This document shows positions 1 through 8,440 of a stretch of 64,000 nucleotides of DNA, piece by piece. Position numbers and translations under genes: made by a program. The stretch comes from JAICMB01 sp963838885 (GTDB lineage Bacteria; Acidobacteriota; Terriglobia; Bryobacterales; Bryobacteraceae), in contig CAWITB010000053.1 in NCBI GenBank assembly GCA_963838885.1, forward strand, positions 1 through 64,000, read 5' to 3'. Under the pieces are notes generated by a model. That model ran no database searches and was not told the DNA's origin. It saw only the letters and a list, made by a program, of their open reading frames with translations. Numbering within the stretch: position 1 is the stretch's first letter; each line of letters opens with the position of its first letter.

Positions 1-51
1 CAACGCCGGCCCGTATATCCTGCCGGACGATTCCAGCATGTGATCGGGCCT

Positions 52-176
52 GTGAAAGTCTGACTCGACCTGACATGCTACGGTCCGATGAACTTTCCGG
101 CTGTCGGATGTGAATACCGGCGCAGCTCTCGGAACGCACTTTTGGCGCATTGCAAATTCAACTTCCGAGCGGCGCG
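52..176 (+). repeat. Inward-facing repeat, copy A (left of NTPase/TPR gene)
   Basis: About 125 bp that match the reverse complement of 54346-54481 at roughly four of five positions with few gaps. Shared blocks include GAAAGTCTGA, CTCGACCTGACA, CTGTCGGATGTGA and GCAGCTCTCGGAACGCACT. The outer core resembles AGYCTGAACTYGACCTG, which also starts the copies at 3286-3410 and 48955-49075. It points toward the NTPase/TPR gene at 883, and copy C faces it from the other side. Just outside, one frame reads C-D-R-A-C-E-S-L, like the zinc-ribbon end of the YgiT-type gene beside copy D. Confidence 0.75.
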
Positions 177-202
177 TCATCCGTCCGGAACGGCGTCGTC
201 AA

Positions 203-594
203 TTAAAGCTTCCGAGCAGCTAAAATTTCATAAACCGGCTTGTTGTCTGCGAACACCTGCCATTCGAGCACCATGCCGTCACGAATGACCGCCTTCCAAG
301 CCGCGGGCGTCCTCCATGCGATGTTGTCTATACTTCCGCCGGCCTCTCCCGCCGCCAATACGGTGGCACATTCCGAAATCATGCTTTCGATCTGAATCCA
401 GTAATCCGCACAGATCGTGAAGTAACTCCGCCATCCAAGCTCCATGCGTTTGGCGCCTCTTACGCGGTTACCCAGTGAGTCCACAAACAGATGGTCGGGA
501 TTCATTAGTGCCGTCAGCGCTTCCACGTCGTGGCCGTTGAGACGAATCTTTGGAATGTTTCGGCAGAACTCCCGGTGTTCGCTTCATTGGACAT
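203..594 (-). pseudogene. NTF2/SnoaL-like protein, frameshifted
   Basis: A small NTF2-like (SnoaL fold) protein of about 130 residues. These cone-shaped alpha+beta domains act as small-molecule enzymes or ligand-binding modules, and the substrate cannot be told here. From the ATG at 594 the frame gives MSNEANTGSSAETFQRFV. After a small indel around 545-555 a second frame gives LNGHDVEALTALMNPDHLF and runs to the family-typical end WQVFADNKPVYEILAARKL. The two halves together have the expected length. The gene lies between repeat copy A and the NTPase/TPR gene, on the opposite strand, so it may be cargo of the same cassette. Whether the frameshift is real or a read error is open. Confidence 0.6.
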
Positions 595-882
595 ACGCCG
601 GACACAACTCGGATCGCCGGATCACTTCCGAGTGGCCCGTGATCCGCGAATTGAATGTCGTCCAAAGGCACGAGCGTCGACTATACGGTCCAGTGCACTC
701 CGCGAGCGTGGAGGAGCGATCTCGCAAACTGGTCTCGGCGCCACCTGCGAGCTACCCCTGCAACTGAGATCCGCATGAGCCTGTCAATTCCGCTGGGTTA
801 GGCAGCCGGGGAACGGTTCGAGGCGGAATCAGGACCAGAACGGTACGCAGACCTTAGCTGCGGTCTATGGTAAACTCGCCCG

Positions 883-2993
883 ATGCCGCAGCCGAGTTTC
901 ACGCCTGGCAAGCCTTCCGTCGAAATGGCCCGCTTCACGAACCGTGAGACGCAGCAGGCGATTTTTGCAAGGTATCTCAGCTTGGCGGCGGGCCATCTCC
1001 CGCGATTACCAGCGCTTATGTTCTTTGGTGTCGGCGGCGTCGGCAAATCGTGGTTGCTGCGACATCTGCAGAGCCAGCTTTCCAGCTTGTGGCATGGCGT
1101 GCCGTCGGTAAGAATTGATTTCACACTCGAAGGCGCTTCGAATCTGCTGCGCGACGATCCCCTAAGCGCCTTAGCCGCGATCCGGGAGATTACCCAGGAT
1201 CCCTGCCCGCTGTTTGACCTGGCCTACGGGTTTCTGCAGGTTCACAGGGGAATTCGCGACCAATCGTCGCTGGACCATCCGTCCCGGCGTAGGGCTATGG
1301 AGGTGTCGCACGAAGTCGCGAAGGGCGCGCTGGGATTGATTCCGGGCGTGGGGACCGCGCTTCAGTCAGGTTACTCGGTTCTGCAAAAACTCTATCCCTA
1401 CATCAAGAGCAAGACCGGCATGGATCCCCTCGCGGCGCTGCTGCAGGGCCATCTGAAGTTGTTGCGCGAACTCCCTCCAGAGGAGATCGAAAAACGCCTG
1501 GTCTGGTGGCTCACGCAGGACCTTAAAGCGGACGGAATCCTTCCCCTTCGCCCGTATCATGCCGCGCAGGCCGCCATCTTTGTGGACACTCTGGAAGCGC
1601 TGGAGCCGGCAGATGCGCCGGAGTCCCGCATCGAGATTCGAACCCGATGGCTTCGCGACCTGATCTGCGAATTGAACGACCGCGTCCTTTTCGTACTAGC
1701 CGGTCAGAATCGCCTGGCGTGGGAGCGAATCGATCCCGATTGGGCTGATTCGTCGTGGCTGGAACAACACGTAGTCAATGGACTCTCGCCGAAAGACGCT
1801 CTTGAATTCCTCAGGCGGTGCGGATTCGACGATGCAGCCGTTCAGCGCGCCATGCTTGACGCCTGCCTTGCCTCTGACGGCGCTTACCACACCCTTCATC
1901 TTGGGTTGATCGCGGACCTCGGCTGGGTCGAGCGCGAGGTGAACCGCCGCGAGGTGACTGCGGCGCTCTTTTCAGCCCTGCCGCCTGGCGACTGGACTGC
2001 TCTCACACGTCGTTTCCTGAAATCTCTTGCCCACCAGTCCGATGCCGACTGGCTCCGGAAGTTGGCGTTCACCCCGGAGTTCGACGAGGCGGCAGCCCGC
2101 GCCGCGCACTCGGCCTCGCCCTCCCAGGCGCAGGACTCGGACTGGCGGATGCTTCAGTCCTTCAGCTTTGTGTTGAAACTCCAGCACAAAGCGGGATGGT
2201 GGACGATCCATTCGGCAATGCAGCGGTCCGTTCTGGAGGATGTCGCGAGCCGCGAAAGCGACCATGGGCGAGAAGTGCACGCATGGTGGCGGGAGTATTG
2301 GGATGGCCGGACATCGCGTCCGGCTGATGAGCATGCGCGGCTGGCCTGGTACCATCGCTGGCGCCTTGATGAACGCGCTGCGCTCGAGGAGTGGAAGGAG
2401 TTGGCTGAAACCGCTCGTACGTCCGTGCCGGCGGATATGCCCCTTCATCACAGGCTTTTGTCGTGGTGGCAGCCCATTCGGCTACTGGAGCAGCCACACT
2501 GGAACGAAACCGAGGCGCTAGCAGCGGTCTCGTGTGGAGTGGAATACGGGGAATCCACGCTCGGGGATCGGGGCGAGAATCTGCGGCAGGCAATCGCCTG
2601 CTTCGAGCGCGCGCTGGAGGTCCTAACGCGGGAAGCGTATCCGCAGGACTGGGCGGCGACGCAGAACAACCTGGGGCTGCATGGTCGGATCGGCCGGACG
2701 GGGATCGGGGCGAGAATCTGCGGCAGGCAATCGCCTGCTACGAGCGCGCGCTGGAGGTCCGAACGCGGGCAGCGTATCCGCAGGACTGGGCGGCGACGCA
2801 GAACAACCTGGGCGCGGCCTGGTCGGATCGGTCGGACGGGGATCGGGGCGAGAATCTGCGGCAGGCAATTGCCTGCTACGAGCGCGCCCTGGAGGTCCGA
2901 ACCAGGGAAGCGTATCCGCAGGCCTGGGCGACGACGCAGAACAATTTTAACGGCGCCTCGGCCAGCCTGGCTGAGCTTCCCAGAACGATCTAA
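883..2993 (+). CDS. P-loop (STAND/AAA-like) NTPase with C-terminal TPR repeats, frameshifted
   Basis: Probable cytoplasmic sensor or scaffold NTPase. The N-terminus has RFTNRE followed by Walker A GVGGVGKS (residues 49-56) and Walker B AIFVDTLEAL (about 231-240), an arrangement typical of AAA_16/STAND ATPases. A long helical middle follows. The C-terminal part is made of TPR units reading GENLRQAIACYERALEV then YPQDWAATQNNLG. A one-base deletion near 2680 inside the first full unit throws the frame; the next two units continue in the third forward frame to a stop at 2993. The original frame stays open to 3267, but its tail after 2680 is not TPR-like and is probably spurious. The true C-terminus is uncertain because the third unit breaks at 2943. 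The gene stands alone between inward-facing repeats A and C. Function is unknown; such proteins often serve signalling or defence. Confidence 0.7.
2566..2943 (+). repeat. 138-bp tandem coding repeats (TPR units)
   Basis: Three nearly identical units start at 2566, 2703 and 2841. The second step is 138 bp (46 codons) and the first is 137 bp. The missing base lies between AACCTGGG and TGGTCGG of unit 1, where six bases replace the seven seen in unit 2. Each unit encodes one TPR-like helical pair. Near identity at DNA level implies recent expansion or gene conversion. The third unit stops matching after AACAA at 2943. Confidence 0.85.
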
Positions 2994-3285
2994 TTCATTT
3001 TGCGCACCTAGCCGCCTCCATCCGCCTCGCGCAATCGAGACTGGCCTTTTCCGCAAGAGAAATAAACCCGCCGATAATGGGCCAACTGGGCGAGATGTGG
3101 CGATTGCCGCCGTCCTGCTGGCGATTCTGGCAATTGGCCGCAGAATGCTGCTCAGATCGATGCTGTGCCTTCTGGGTGAAAAGCCTCAAACTCCCGACGC
3201 AAACGGGCGCGTTCGGAGGGCAGTTGTCACAGCCAGTGCGATGCCGCTCGATAGTATAACACCCTAATCGCACAACAGCCGCACC

Positions 3286-3410
3286 CGTTCGGCCCGGTCG
3301 GCGATCCGGAAATTGGATCTGAGATACGCAACTCACCGAATGGCAAACGGATATCAGAAAAGTCGAAGCCTCCATGCGATGCCCCTCAGGTCAAGTTCAG
3401 GCTATTACAG
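3286..3410 (-). repeat. Inward-facing repeat, copy C (right of NTPase/TPR gene)
   Basis: Read on the minus strand it starts ATAGCCTGAACTTGACCTG and continues GGAGGCTTCGAC, TTTCTGA, CATTCGGTGA, TGCGT and TCTCAGA. It matches 48955-49075 on the plus strand at about four of five positions over roughly 115 bp. It points left, toward the NTPase/TPR gene, and begins a few bases after the stop of prmA (3412). With copy A it brackets that gene. Confidence 0.75.
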
Positions 3411-3411
3411 A

Positions 3412-4165
3412 TCAGCACACGACGCAAACCCACTCCTCCCGCCGCAAAATCTCCCGCGCCGCAAATCCCTCAATCATCTCGGCCTCGGCAAAGCCCGCCA
3501 GAATCAGCCTTCCATTCTTCTTCCGCACCCGCTCCAGCTCCGGCCGCAACTGCTCAATCACTGCGGCCGTCGATGTTCGCGACAATCGCATCCGCAACAC
3601 CCGGCGCAACCGCATCAAGCGAGCCAACGAAGAACAGACCGCGAACGCGCTCCCGCGCAATCGCCACTGCATCCGCATCGATGTCGCACGCAACCACGCG
3701 CGACGCCCCGAGCAGTTGCGCCGCCGCCGTCAGAATACCCGAGCCCGTCCCCACGTCCACCACCGTCGCCCCCGGTCTCACATAGCGCTCCATCGCCTCC
3801 AGACACAGTTGCGTCGCCGGATGCCGGCCCGTCCCGCACGCCATGCCCGGATAGATTTCAAGCCGCAAACGCCCGGCTGGCGTAGGTTCCCCGCTCCACG
3901 GCGGCGTCAGAAAGAAGCGCTTTCCAACCAATATTGGCGGCCACGCCTCTTCCGTCACCCGCACCCAATCGACCGGAACTTCCAGGCGCAGCTCCGGTGA
4001 GTAGCGCTCGAAGCGCTTCACCACCTCCGACGCGAGCGAGTCATCCTCAAAGAACGCGCGCAGCCCGCCAGCCTCCTCGGCCACTCCGGCCGTTCCCTGC
4101 TCCCACAATTCCGCGCTGAGGCGCTCCTCTTTGTCCGCCTCGCAACGGAGCAAAATTGAAAACAC
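3412..4165 (-). CDS. prmA: Ribosomal protein L11 methyltransferase, one frameshift
   Basis: SAM-dependent enzyme that methylates lysines and the N-terminus of ribosomal protein L11. The N-terminal segment (4165 to about 3575) carries motif I VVDVGTGSGIL followed by a VACDID segment that contacts SAM, and the PrmA-type VANI at the substrate site. The frame then shifts by one base near 3570-3580 and continues AAVIEQLRPELERV to a normal C-terminus. Together they give about 250 residues, near family size. The start is the GTG directly after the TAA of the upstream protease (TAAGTG), implying translational coupling, unusual for a housekeeping enzyme. Repeat C lies immediately downstream. A single indel in such a gene may be a read error. 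Confidence 0.8.
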
Positions 4166-7100
4166 TTATTGGATGGCGATATTGGCCGCCGGCGAACTCA
4201 CGCCGCCGATCATAACAACGATCTGCTGCACGCCCGTGGGCGCGTTCGCGGGCGCCACGACGTTCAACTGGTACAAGCCCGCGAATCCCGGCGCCAAGCC
4301 GCTAAAGCTGACGCTCGCGGCCTGACCCCCGATCGTAACGGTTGGCTGCGACGTCGTTCGCGCCAGAGGATCGGCCGGCGCCGGAAAGCCGGAAGGCGGC
4401 TGATTCGTCACCGGTCCCAGCCCGCTGGCGAAAAGCTGGATCGTCTGACCGCGCTGCGCCGCGTGCGACGTCGTAATCGGTATATTATTGCTGTCCAACG
4501 CCGCCGCGAAACCCCCATTCGCAAAGAACGCAGGCGCGTAGCTCGCAACCGGAACCGTAACCACGGGACTGAACGATTGCCCCACGATCACCTTCATCTC
4601 AACCGAGCTCTGGCCTTCCAATTCCCACGGAACCTGCGCATTGATCTGTCCCGGGCTGACGTAGTGAAGATAACCCGGCACGCTGATGTTGGCCGCAGGA
4701 ACGTCGAAGCTCACCGAGGCCTGATCCATATTCGGAGATAATGCCGCCACGATCGACTGGTCCGTCACATCGCTCAGGTTCGTTCCGAAAATGCTGATGT
4801 ACGATCCGGGGGAAACCCCGCCCGGCGCAAAGCTCGCGCCATTCACCACTCCATTGCTCGGAAATGCGGGCTGCTTGCGGGCCACGCCCGTAAACGTGAT
4901 TGTCAAACCGCCCGCTGTACCCGTGAACGACTGATCTCCCACGGTCGATCCGAGCGTAATCTGCGCCCCCGCGATTCCATTCACGTCCGTTGTCCCGTCT
5001 GCCGCCGTTACTCTGCCGACTCCGCTCGTCTTCGCGCTGAATCTCGCCGGCAGTCCCGGCACCGCGACTCCATATTGATCGATCACCTTAAAAACCAGTC
5101 CACCTTGCTGCAACGCCTGGTTCACGGTGCCCACGAAATCCGGCGCCCCGATGTCCAGGTCGACAATGGCCGCCGGCTTGCCGTCCCCCAGGACATAGAG
5201 GTAAGGAATTCGCAAAGAAGCGCCATTGCCGCTTGCCGTGATCGCTCCTTCGTACCGTCCCGCTTGCGGCAGCGAGCCCGTCAAATTGACCGCAACGGAA
5301 CCCGACTGCCCTGGCCCGAGCGACAGACTCGTAGGGCTGACGCTTACGTGCGCATTCGATTCCGCCGTCGTAGGCGCGATCGCTAAAGAAAGCGTTTCGG
5401 CGCTTCCGCCAAGATTCGTAATCTGAACCGTCTGGCTCATAGGAAACCTGCTGGCGCTACTCAACGCGCCAAACGACACGCTCGCGGGATCCGCCGAGGC
5501 AGCCGCCGCCGCGGCCGCGCCGGCATCCACCAGCCCGCCTCCAATCTCCAACACGGACGGCGCGCCCCCCGTTGTGCTCGTCACGGCCGACGAAGCGTTA
5601 TTCACCAACGCCGATTTCACCTGCGCCGGCGTCCACGATGAGTTTTTCTGCTTTACCAGCGCCGCCGCCCCCGCTACCAGCGGCCCGGCGAAGCTCGTCC
5701 CATCCGCGATCGTGTATCCGGTCGGGCTATAGACCTCGCCCTGGGGATCGAGGCTTTGCGTCGCCATGTAAAGCTGCTCTCCCACCGCGACGACGTCGGG
5801 CTTGATCTGCGAGGTTCCCGTCACAGGACCTCGCGAGGAAAAATCCGCGACCGATACCGGCGGGTTCACCGCAACTTCGAGCGGATTCGGATCGAGCGTA
5901 ATCGGCGCGCCGGGATTCGAGGCGATAAAGGTCTTGAGCGCCTGGCCATCGTCCTGGCCGATCAGCGCCGCCGGGATCTGCGTATTCCCCAGACCGCCCG
6001 GCGTGAACACCGGCTCTTCGCTCGTATCGTACAGGATCACTCCCACCGCCCCCGCGCTTTGCGCGTTCTGAACCTTCACGACGAAGTTGCACGTGCCGCG
6101 TTCGATGATCGCAAAATCGCCGCTGAGCGAATTTTGCGGGATCGTGCTGCAGCCCAGCGGATCGCCCGTGATCGTCTGCACATCCACTCCCGGAGCGGTT
6201 ACAGCTCCCTTGGGCTGCGGCCCATCGCCGAATTGAGCGTCGATCGTCGCCAGATTCGAAGGGACATTGCTTCCTCCCACGTGCAGCCCCGCGTACCAGA
6301 CATGTTCATTCGAGGTTGCTCCCACGGCGATCGCGTGCGGCGCGTACGCCGGAGATGCGGTCGTGTTCAGCGTCTCAATCGCATTGCCCGAAGCGTCCAC
6401 CCCCGTCAGCCCCAGGTTGCCCGCCGAAGCGACCACAATCTTTCCTGCCGCGACTGCGTTCTCGAGCGCCGCCGCGAGCGGATCGCAAGGTTGTCCGCTG
6501 GGCAGGCCGCATATCACGCCGTTATCCAGGGGGCCACCGAACGCCGGACTGCCCAGCGACAACGACAAGATGTCCATGCCGTCGTTCACCGCATCGTCTA
6601 CCGCCTGGATGAGCGCATCTTCGGTTGTCATGCCCGCGGAGCCGAATACTTTGTAATTTCCCAAAAACGCATGCGGCGCCATGCCGCTGATAGTCGCGCT
6701 CGGACCCGTCGCCGTGTTGCCCGCCGCGCAGGATGCCGTCGCCGTGCCATGCCCCAGGCGATCGCGTGGCGAGGCGTCGTCGGGAATCGAATCCGCCGCC
6801 GGATTCGGCGCCGTGCCCGCCGCCTCAATCGCGACATAGCTGCGCGCCACGATTACCTTGCTATTCGTGAAAGCGCAATCCCCGCCGGAGCAAATCGGGA
6901 AACCTGGTGGAGTCGAAACGCTGTTGTCCTGAAAAGCCGCATGATTCTGGTCGATGCCGCTGTCGATAATCGCGATTTTCACGCCGCGGCCGGCGTTCTG
7001 TTCCCCGCCTAGCGCCTGCCATGCCGCCGGGCCGTTCAACAGCGGCACTGCTTTGTTGAGCTGCGGGCGGTAGCGCCGCAGAGGAATCACCGCCGCTACG

Positions 7101-7372
7101 CCGGGCAGCGCTTGCAATTCCGGCACGCGGCTCGCCTCCGCCTTGACGAACACGGCGTTCAACACCGTTCGCGCTTCACCGGTCACCGTGAATTGCCGCG
7201 CCGCGAGCGCTGTGCGCAGCGCCAGATGCGCCGCCTCGATACGCGCCCGAGCCGTGCCCCGCGACAACGGCGGGTCTACCAAGACAAGCGCAAAACGATC
7301 GGACGCCCGCTCGACAGCAACGGCCGGCAGCATCAAAAGAGTGGACAAAAACAGAGCTCGCGACAGACGCAT
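4166..7372 (-). CDS. Secreted subtilisin-like S8 protease with PA domain and TIGR03437 C-terminus
   Basis: Exported serine protease of about 1068 residues. The start chosen is the ATG giving MRLSRALFLSTLLMLPAVAV, a clean signal peptide; an upstream in-frame start would add 20 non-signal residues. The catalytic triad is visible: Asp137 in IAIIDSGI, His208 in LGHGTATA and Ser560 in GTSFAGP. A protease-associated insert occupies about 390-510 (RGTCNFVVKVQNA). The last ~240 residues form the TIGR03437 beta domain common in Solibacter secreted proteins (NGASFAPGGVSPGSYISIFG, and GLYQLNVVAPANAPTG). Likely secreted for peptide scavenging; substrate unknown. It precedes prmA with no gap. Confidence 0.93.
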   Translation of the reverse strand: MRLSRALFLSTLLMLPAVAVERASDRFALVLVDPPLSRGTARARIEAAHLALRTALAARQFTVTGEARTVLNAVFVKAEASRVPELQALPGVAAVIPLRRYRPQLNKAVPLLNGPAAWQALGGEQNAGRGVKIAIIDSGIDQNHAAFQDNSVSTPPGFPICSGGDCAFTNSKVIVARSYVAIEAAGTAPNPAADSIPDDASPRDRLGHGTATASCAAGNTATGPSATISGMAPHAFLGNYKVFGSAGMTTEDALIQAVDDAVNDGMDILSLSLGSPAFGGPLDNGVICGLPSGQPCDPLAAALENAVAAGKIVVASAGNLGLTGVDASGNAIETLNTTASPAYAPHAIAVGATSNEHVWYAGLHVGGSNVPSNLATIDAQFGDGPQPKGAVTAPGVDVQTITGDPLGCSTIPQNSLSGDFAIIERGTCNFVVKVQNAQSAGAVGVILYDTSEEPVFTPGGLGNTQIPAALIGQDDGQALKTFIASNPGAPITLDPNPLEVAVNPPVSVADFSSRGPVTGTSQIKPDVVAVGEQLYMATQSLDPQGEVYSPTGYTIADGTSFAGPLVAGAAALVKQKNSSWTPAQVKSALVNNASSAVTSTTGGAPSVLEIGGGLVDAGAAAAAAASADPASVSFGALSSASRFPMSQTVQITNLGGSAETLSLAIAPTTAESNAHVSVSPTSLSLGPGQSGSVAVNLTGSLPQAGRYEGAITASGNGASLRIPYLYVLGDGKPAAIVDLDIGAPDFVGTVNQALQQGGLVFKVIDQYGVAVPGLPARFSAKTSGVGRVTAADGTTDVNGIAGAQITLGSTVGDQSFTGTAGGLTITFTGVARKQPAFPSNGVVNGASFAPGGVSPGSYISIFGTNLSDVTDQSIVAALSPNMDQASVSFDVPAANISVPGYLHYVSPGQINAQVPWELEGQSSVEMKVIVGQSFSPVVTVPVASYAPAFFANGGFAAALDSNNIPITTSHAAQRGQTIQLFASGLGPVTNQPPSGFPAPADPLARTTSQPTVTIGGQAASVSFSGLAPGFAGLYQLNVVAPANAPTGVQQIVVMIGGVSSPAANIAIQ

Positions 7373-7861
7373 TTGATTACCTAAAGTTAAACACGGACGC
7401 TGCTTCCCCGTTGCGCCATGCGAACAACTCAAGGCAGCCGCACGTTGACAAAGGACAACCGCGACGCCTTCTCGCTAATGGCGCGCGTGCGGTAATCCGC
7501 CCCTCGAGGATTGCGCCCGCCAGTGCCGCTGCCATACGGTGCGTCACCTTTCCCGCTACCGCCCATACAGTAGCTCCCATCGCGACACGCCACGCTAGAG
7601 ACTCGCGGCGCCGGCCAATTGGGGGTGCGTGACCTGCGCAATGGAATGAAGGTGTCCTCGACTCCGCGCTCGCGCCCCCCCGAAGTGCCCACGCCTATTA
7701 TGCCCGAGCAAGATCGCCGATCTGACGGCATCGTATGCCTTCGGCCTCGCGAAGAACCACCCTTGCCCAGGGGCGGAGGCTATTCAAACCAGGCTCGCTC
7801 TCGCCAGCGGCGAGTGCATCCGCAACACCGCTACCATGGTCCGCTAAAATAGTAATGAAGT
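7373..7861. other. Intergenic region between divergent genes
   Basis: Lies between the start of the S8 protease and the start of the phosphatase gene, so it should hold two divergent promoters. I cannot place -35/-10 boxes with confidence. A minus-strand open frame ending at 7429 (DYRTRAISEKASRLSFVNVRLP) has a coding-like look, but I do not recognise it and see no good start. Confidence 0.4.
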
Positions 7862-8440
7862 ATGTCGTTTAGCCGGACGGTAATCCTTCCGTTCATCGTC
7901 CCTCTGGCTATTGCGCCGCTCCTTGCGGCGGATGCCGTCGTCCCCGGTGTTCCCAATTTCCATGAAGTGAATGAGCATATCTATCGCGGCGGCCAGCCTT
8001 CCCGCGAAGGCTTCAAGAGCCTGGCGAAAAAGGGCGTCAGGACCGTCGTCGATTTGCGCGGCGGCGAGGAGCAGGGCGGATGGGAAGGCAAAGACGTGGA
8101 AGCCGGCGGGATGCATTATATCCACGTCCCCATGGCCGGTCTGCGCGCCCCCACGGACCAGCAGATCGCGACCATTCTCGCGCTGCTCGACGACAGCTCC
8201 GGCTGGCCGGTGTTCATTCATTGCAAACGTGGAGCCGACCGCACCGGTACCGTCGTCGCCTGCTATCGCATCGAGCACGATCGTTGGGACAATCAAAAAG
8301 CGCTGAAGGAAGCAAGAATGGACGGCATGAGCTGGATCGAGAAAGCCATGCAGCAATACATTCTGCGCTTCAAGCCGCCCGCCGCCGCGAAAGGCGACGT
8401 TTCACAATCCACCCTCAAAGCCATTCCCGCCGCGCCCTAG
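7862..8440 (+). CDS. Secreted dual-specificity/tyrosine phosphatase-like protein
   Basis: Predicted exported phosphatase of 192 residues. An N-terminal signal peptide (about residues 1-23, hydrophobic core ILPFIVPLAIAPLLA) is followed by the fold marker NEHIYRGGQPS and the cysteine phosphatase loop HCKRGADRTG at 120-129, with nucleophile Cys121 and phosphate-binding Arg127 (HCX5R). Asp109/Asp110 in LALLDD are less certain candidates for the general acid. Such small bacterial DSP-like proteins dephosphorylate proteins or phospholipids; the substrate is not evident. It converges with the kinase gene at 8437, overlapping it by four bases, and no functional link is shown by that arrangement. Confidence 0.85.
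   Translation: MSFSRTVILPFIVPLAIAPLLAADAVVPGVPNFHEVNEHIYRGGQPSREGFKSLAKKGVRTVVDLRGGEEQGGWEGKDVEAGGMHYIHVPMAGLRAPTDQQIATILALLDDSSGWPVFIHCKRGADRTGTVVACYRIEHDRWDNQKALKEARMDGMSWIEKAMQQYILRFKPPAAAKGDVSQSTLKAIPAAP

Noticed and set aside
1620..1680. TTCGAACCC-like tRNA arm
   Set aside because: The T-arm-like string lies within the NTPase coding frame, and no acceptor stem or cloverleaf can be drawn around it. I found no tRNA or rRNA gene in the window.
2562..2980. CRISPR-like regular repeats
   Set aside because: The 138-bp repeats are contiguous coding TPR units without spacers. No CRISPR array or cas gene was seen anywhere.
2681..3267. C-terminal tail of the NTPase frame after 2680
   Set aside because: It is the TPR repeat read out of frame (arginine-rich GRIGRTGIGAR repeats) followed by unrelated sequence; the TPR path continues in another frame to 2993.
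5756..7012. 418-codon plus-strand open frame
   Set aside because: Antisense to the S8 protease; very arginine-rich, no domain.
7429..7731. Minus-strand open frame upstream of the S8 protease
   Set aside because: The end looks coding-like (ADYRTRAISEKASRLSFVNV) but it has no convincing start, ribosome-binding site or family.
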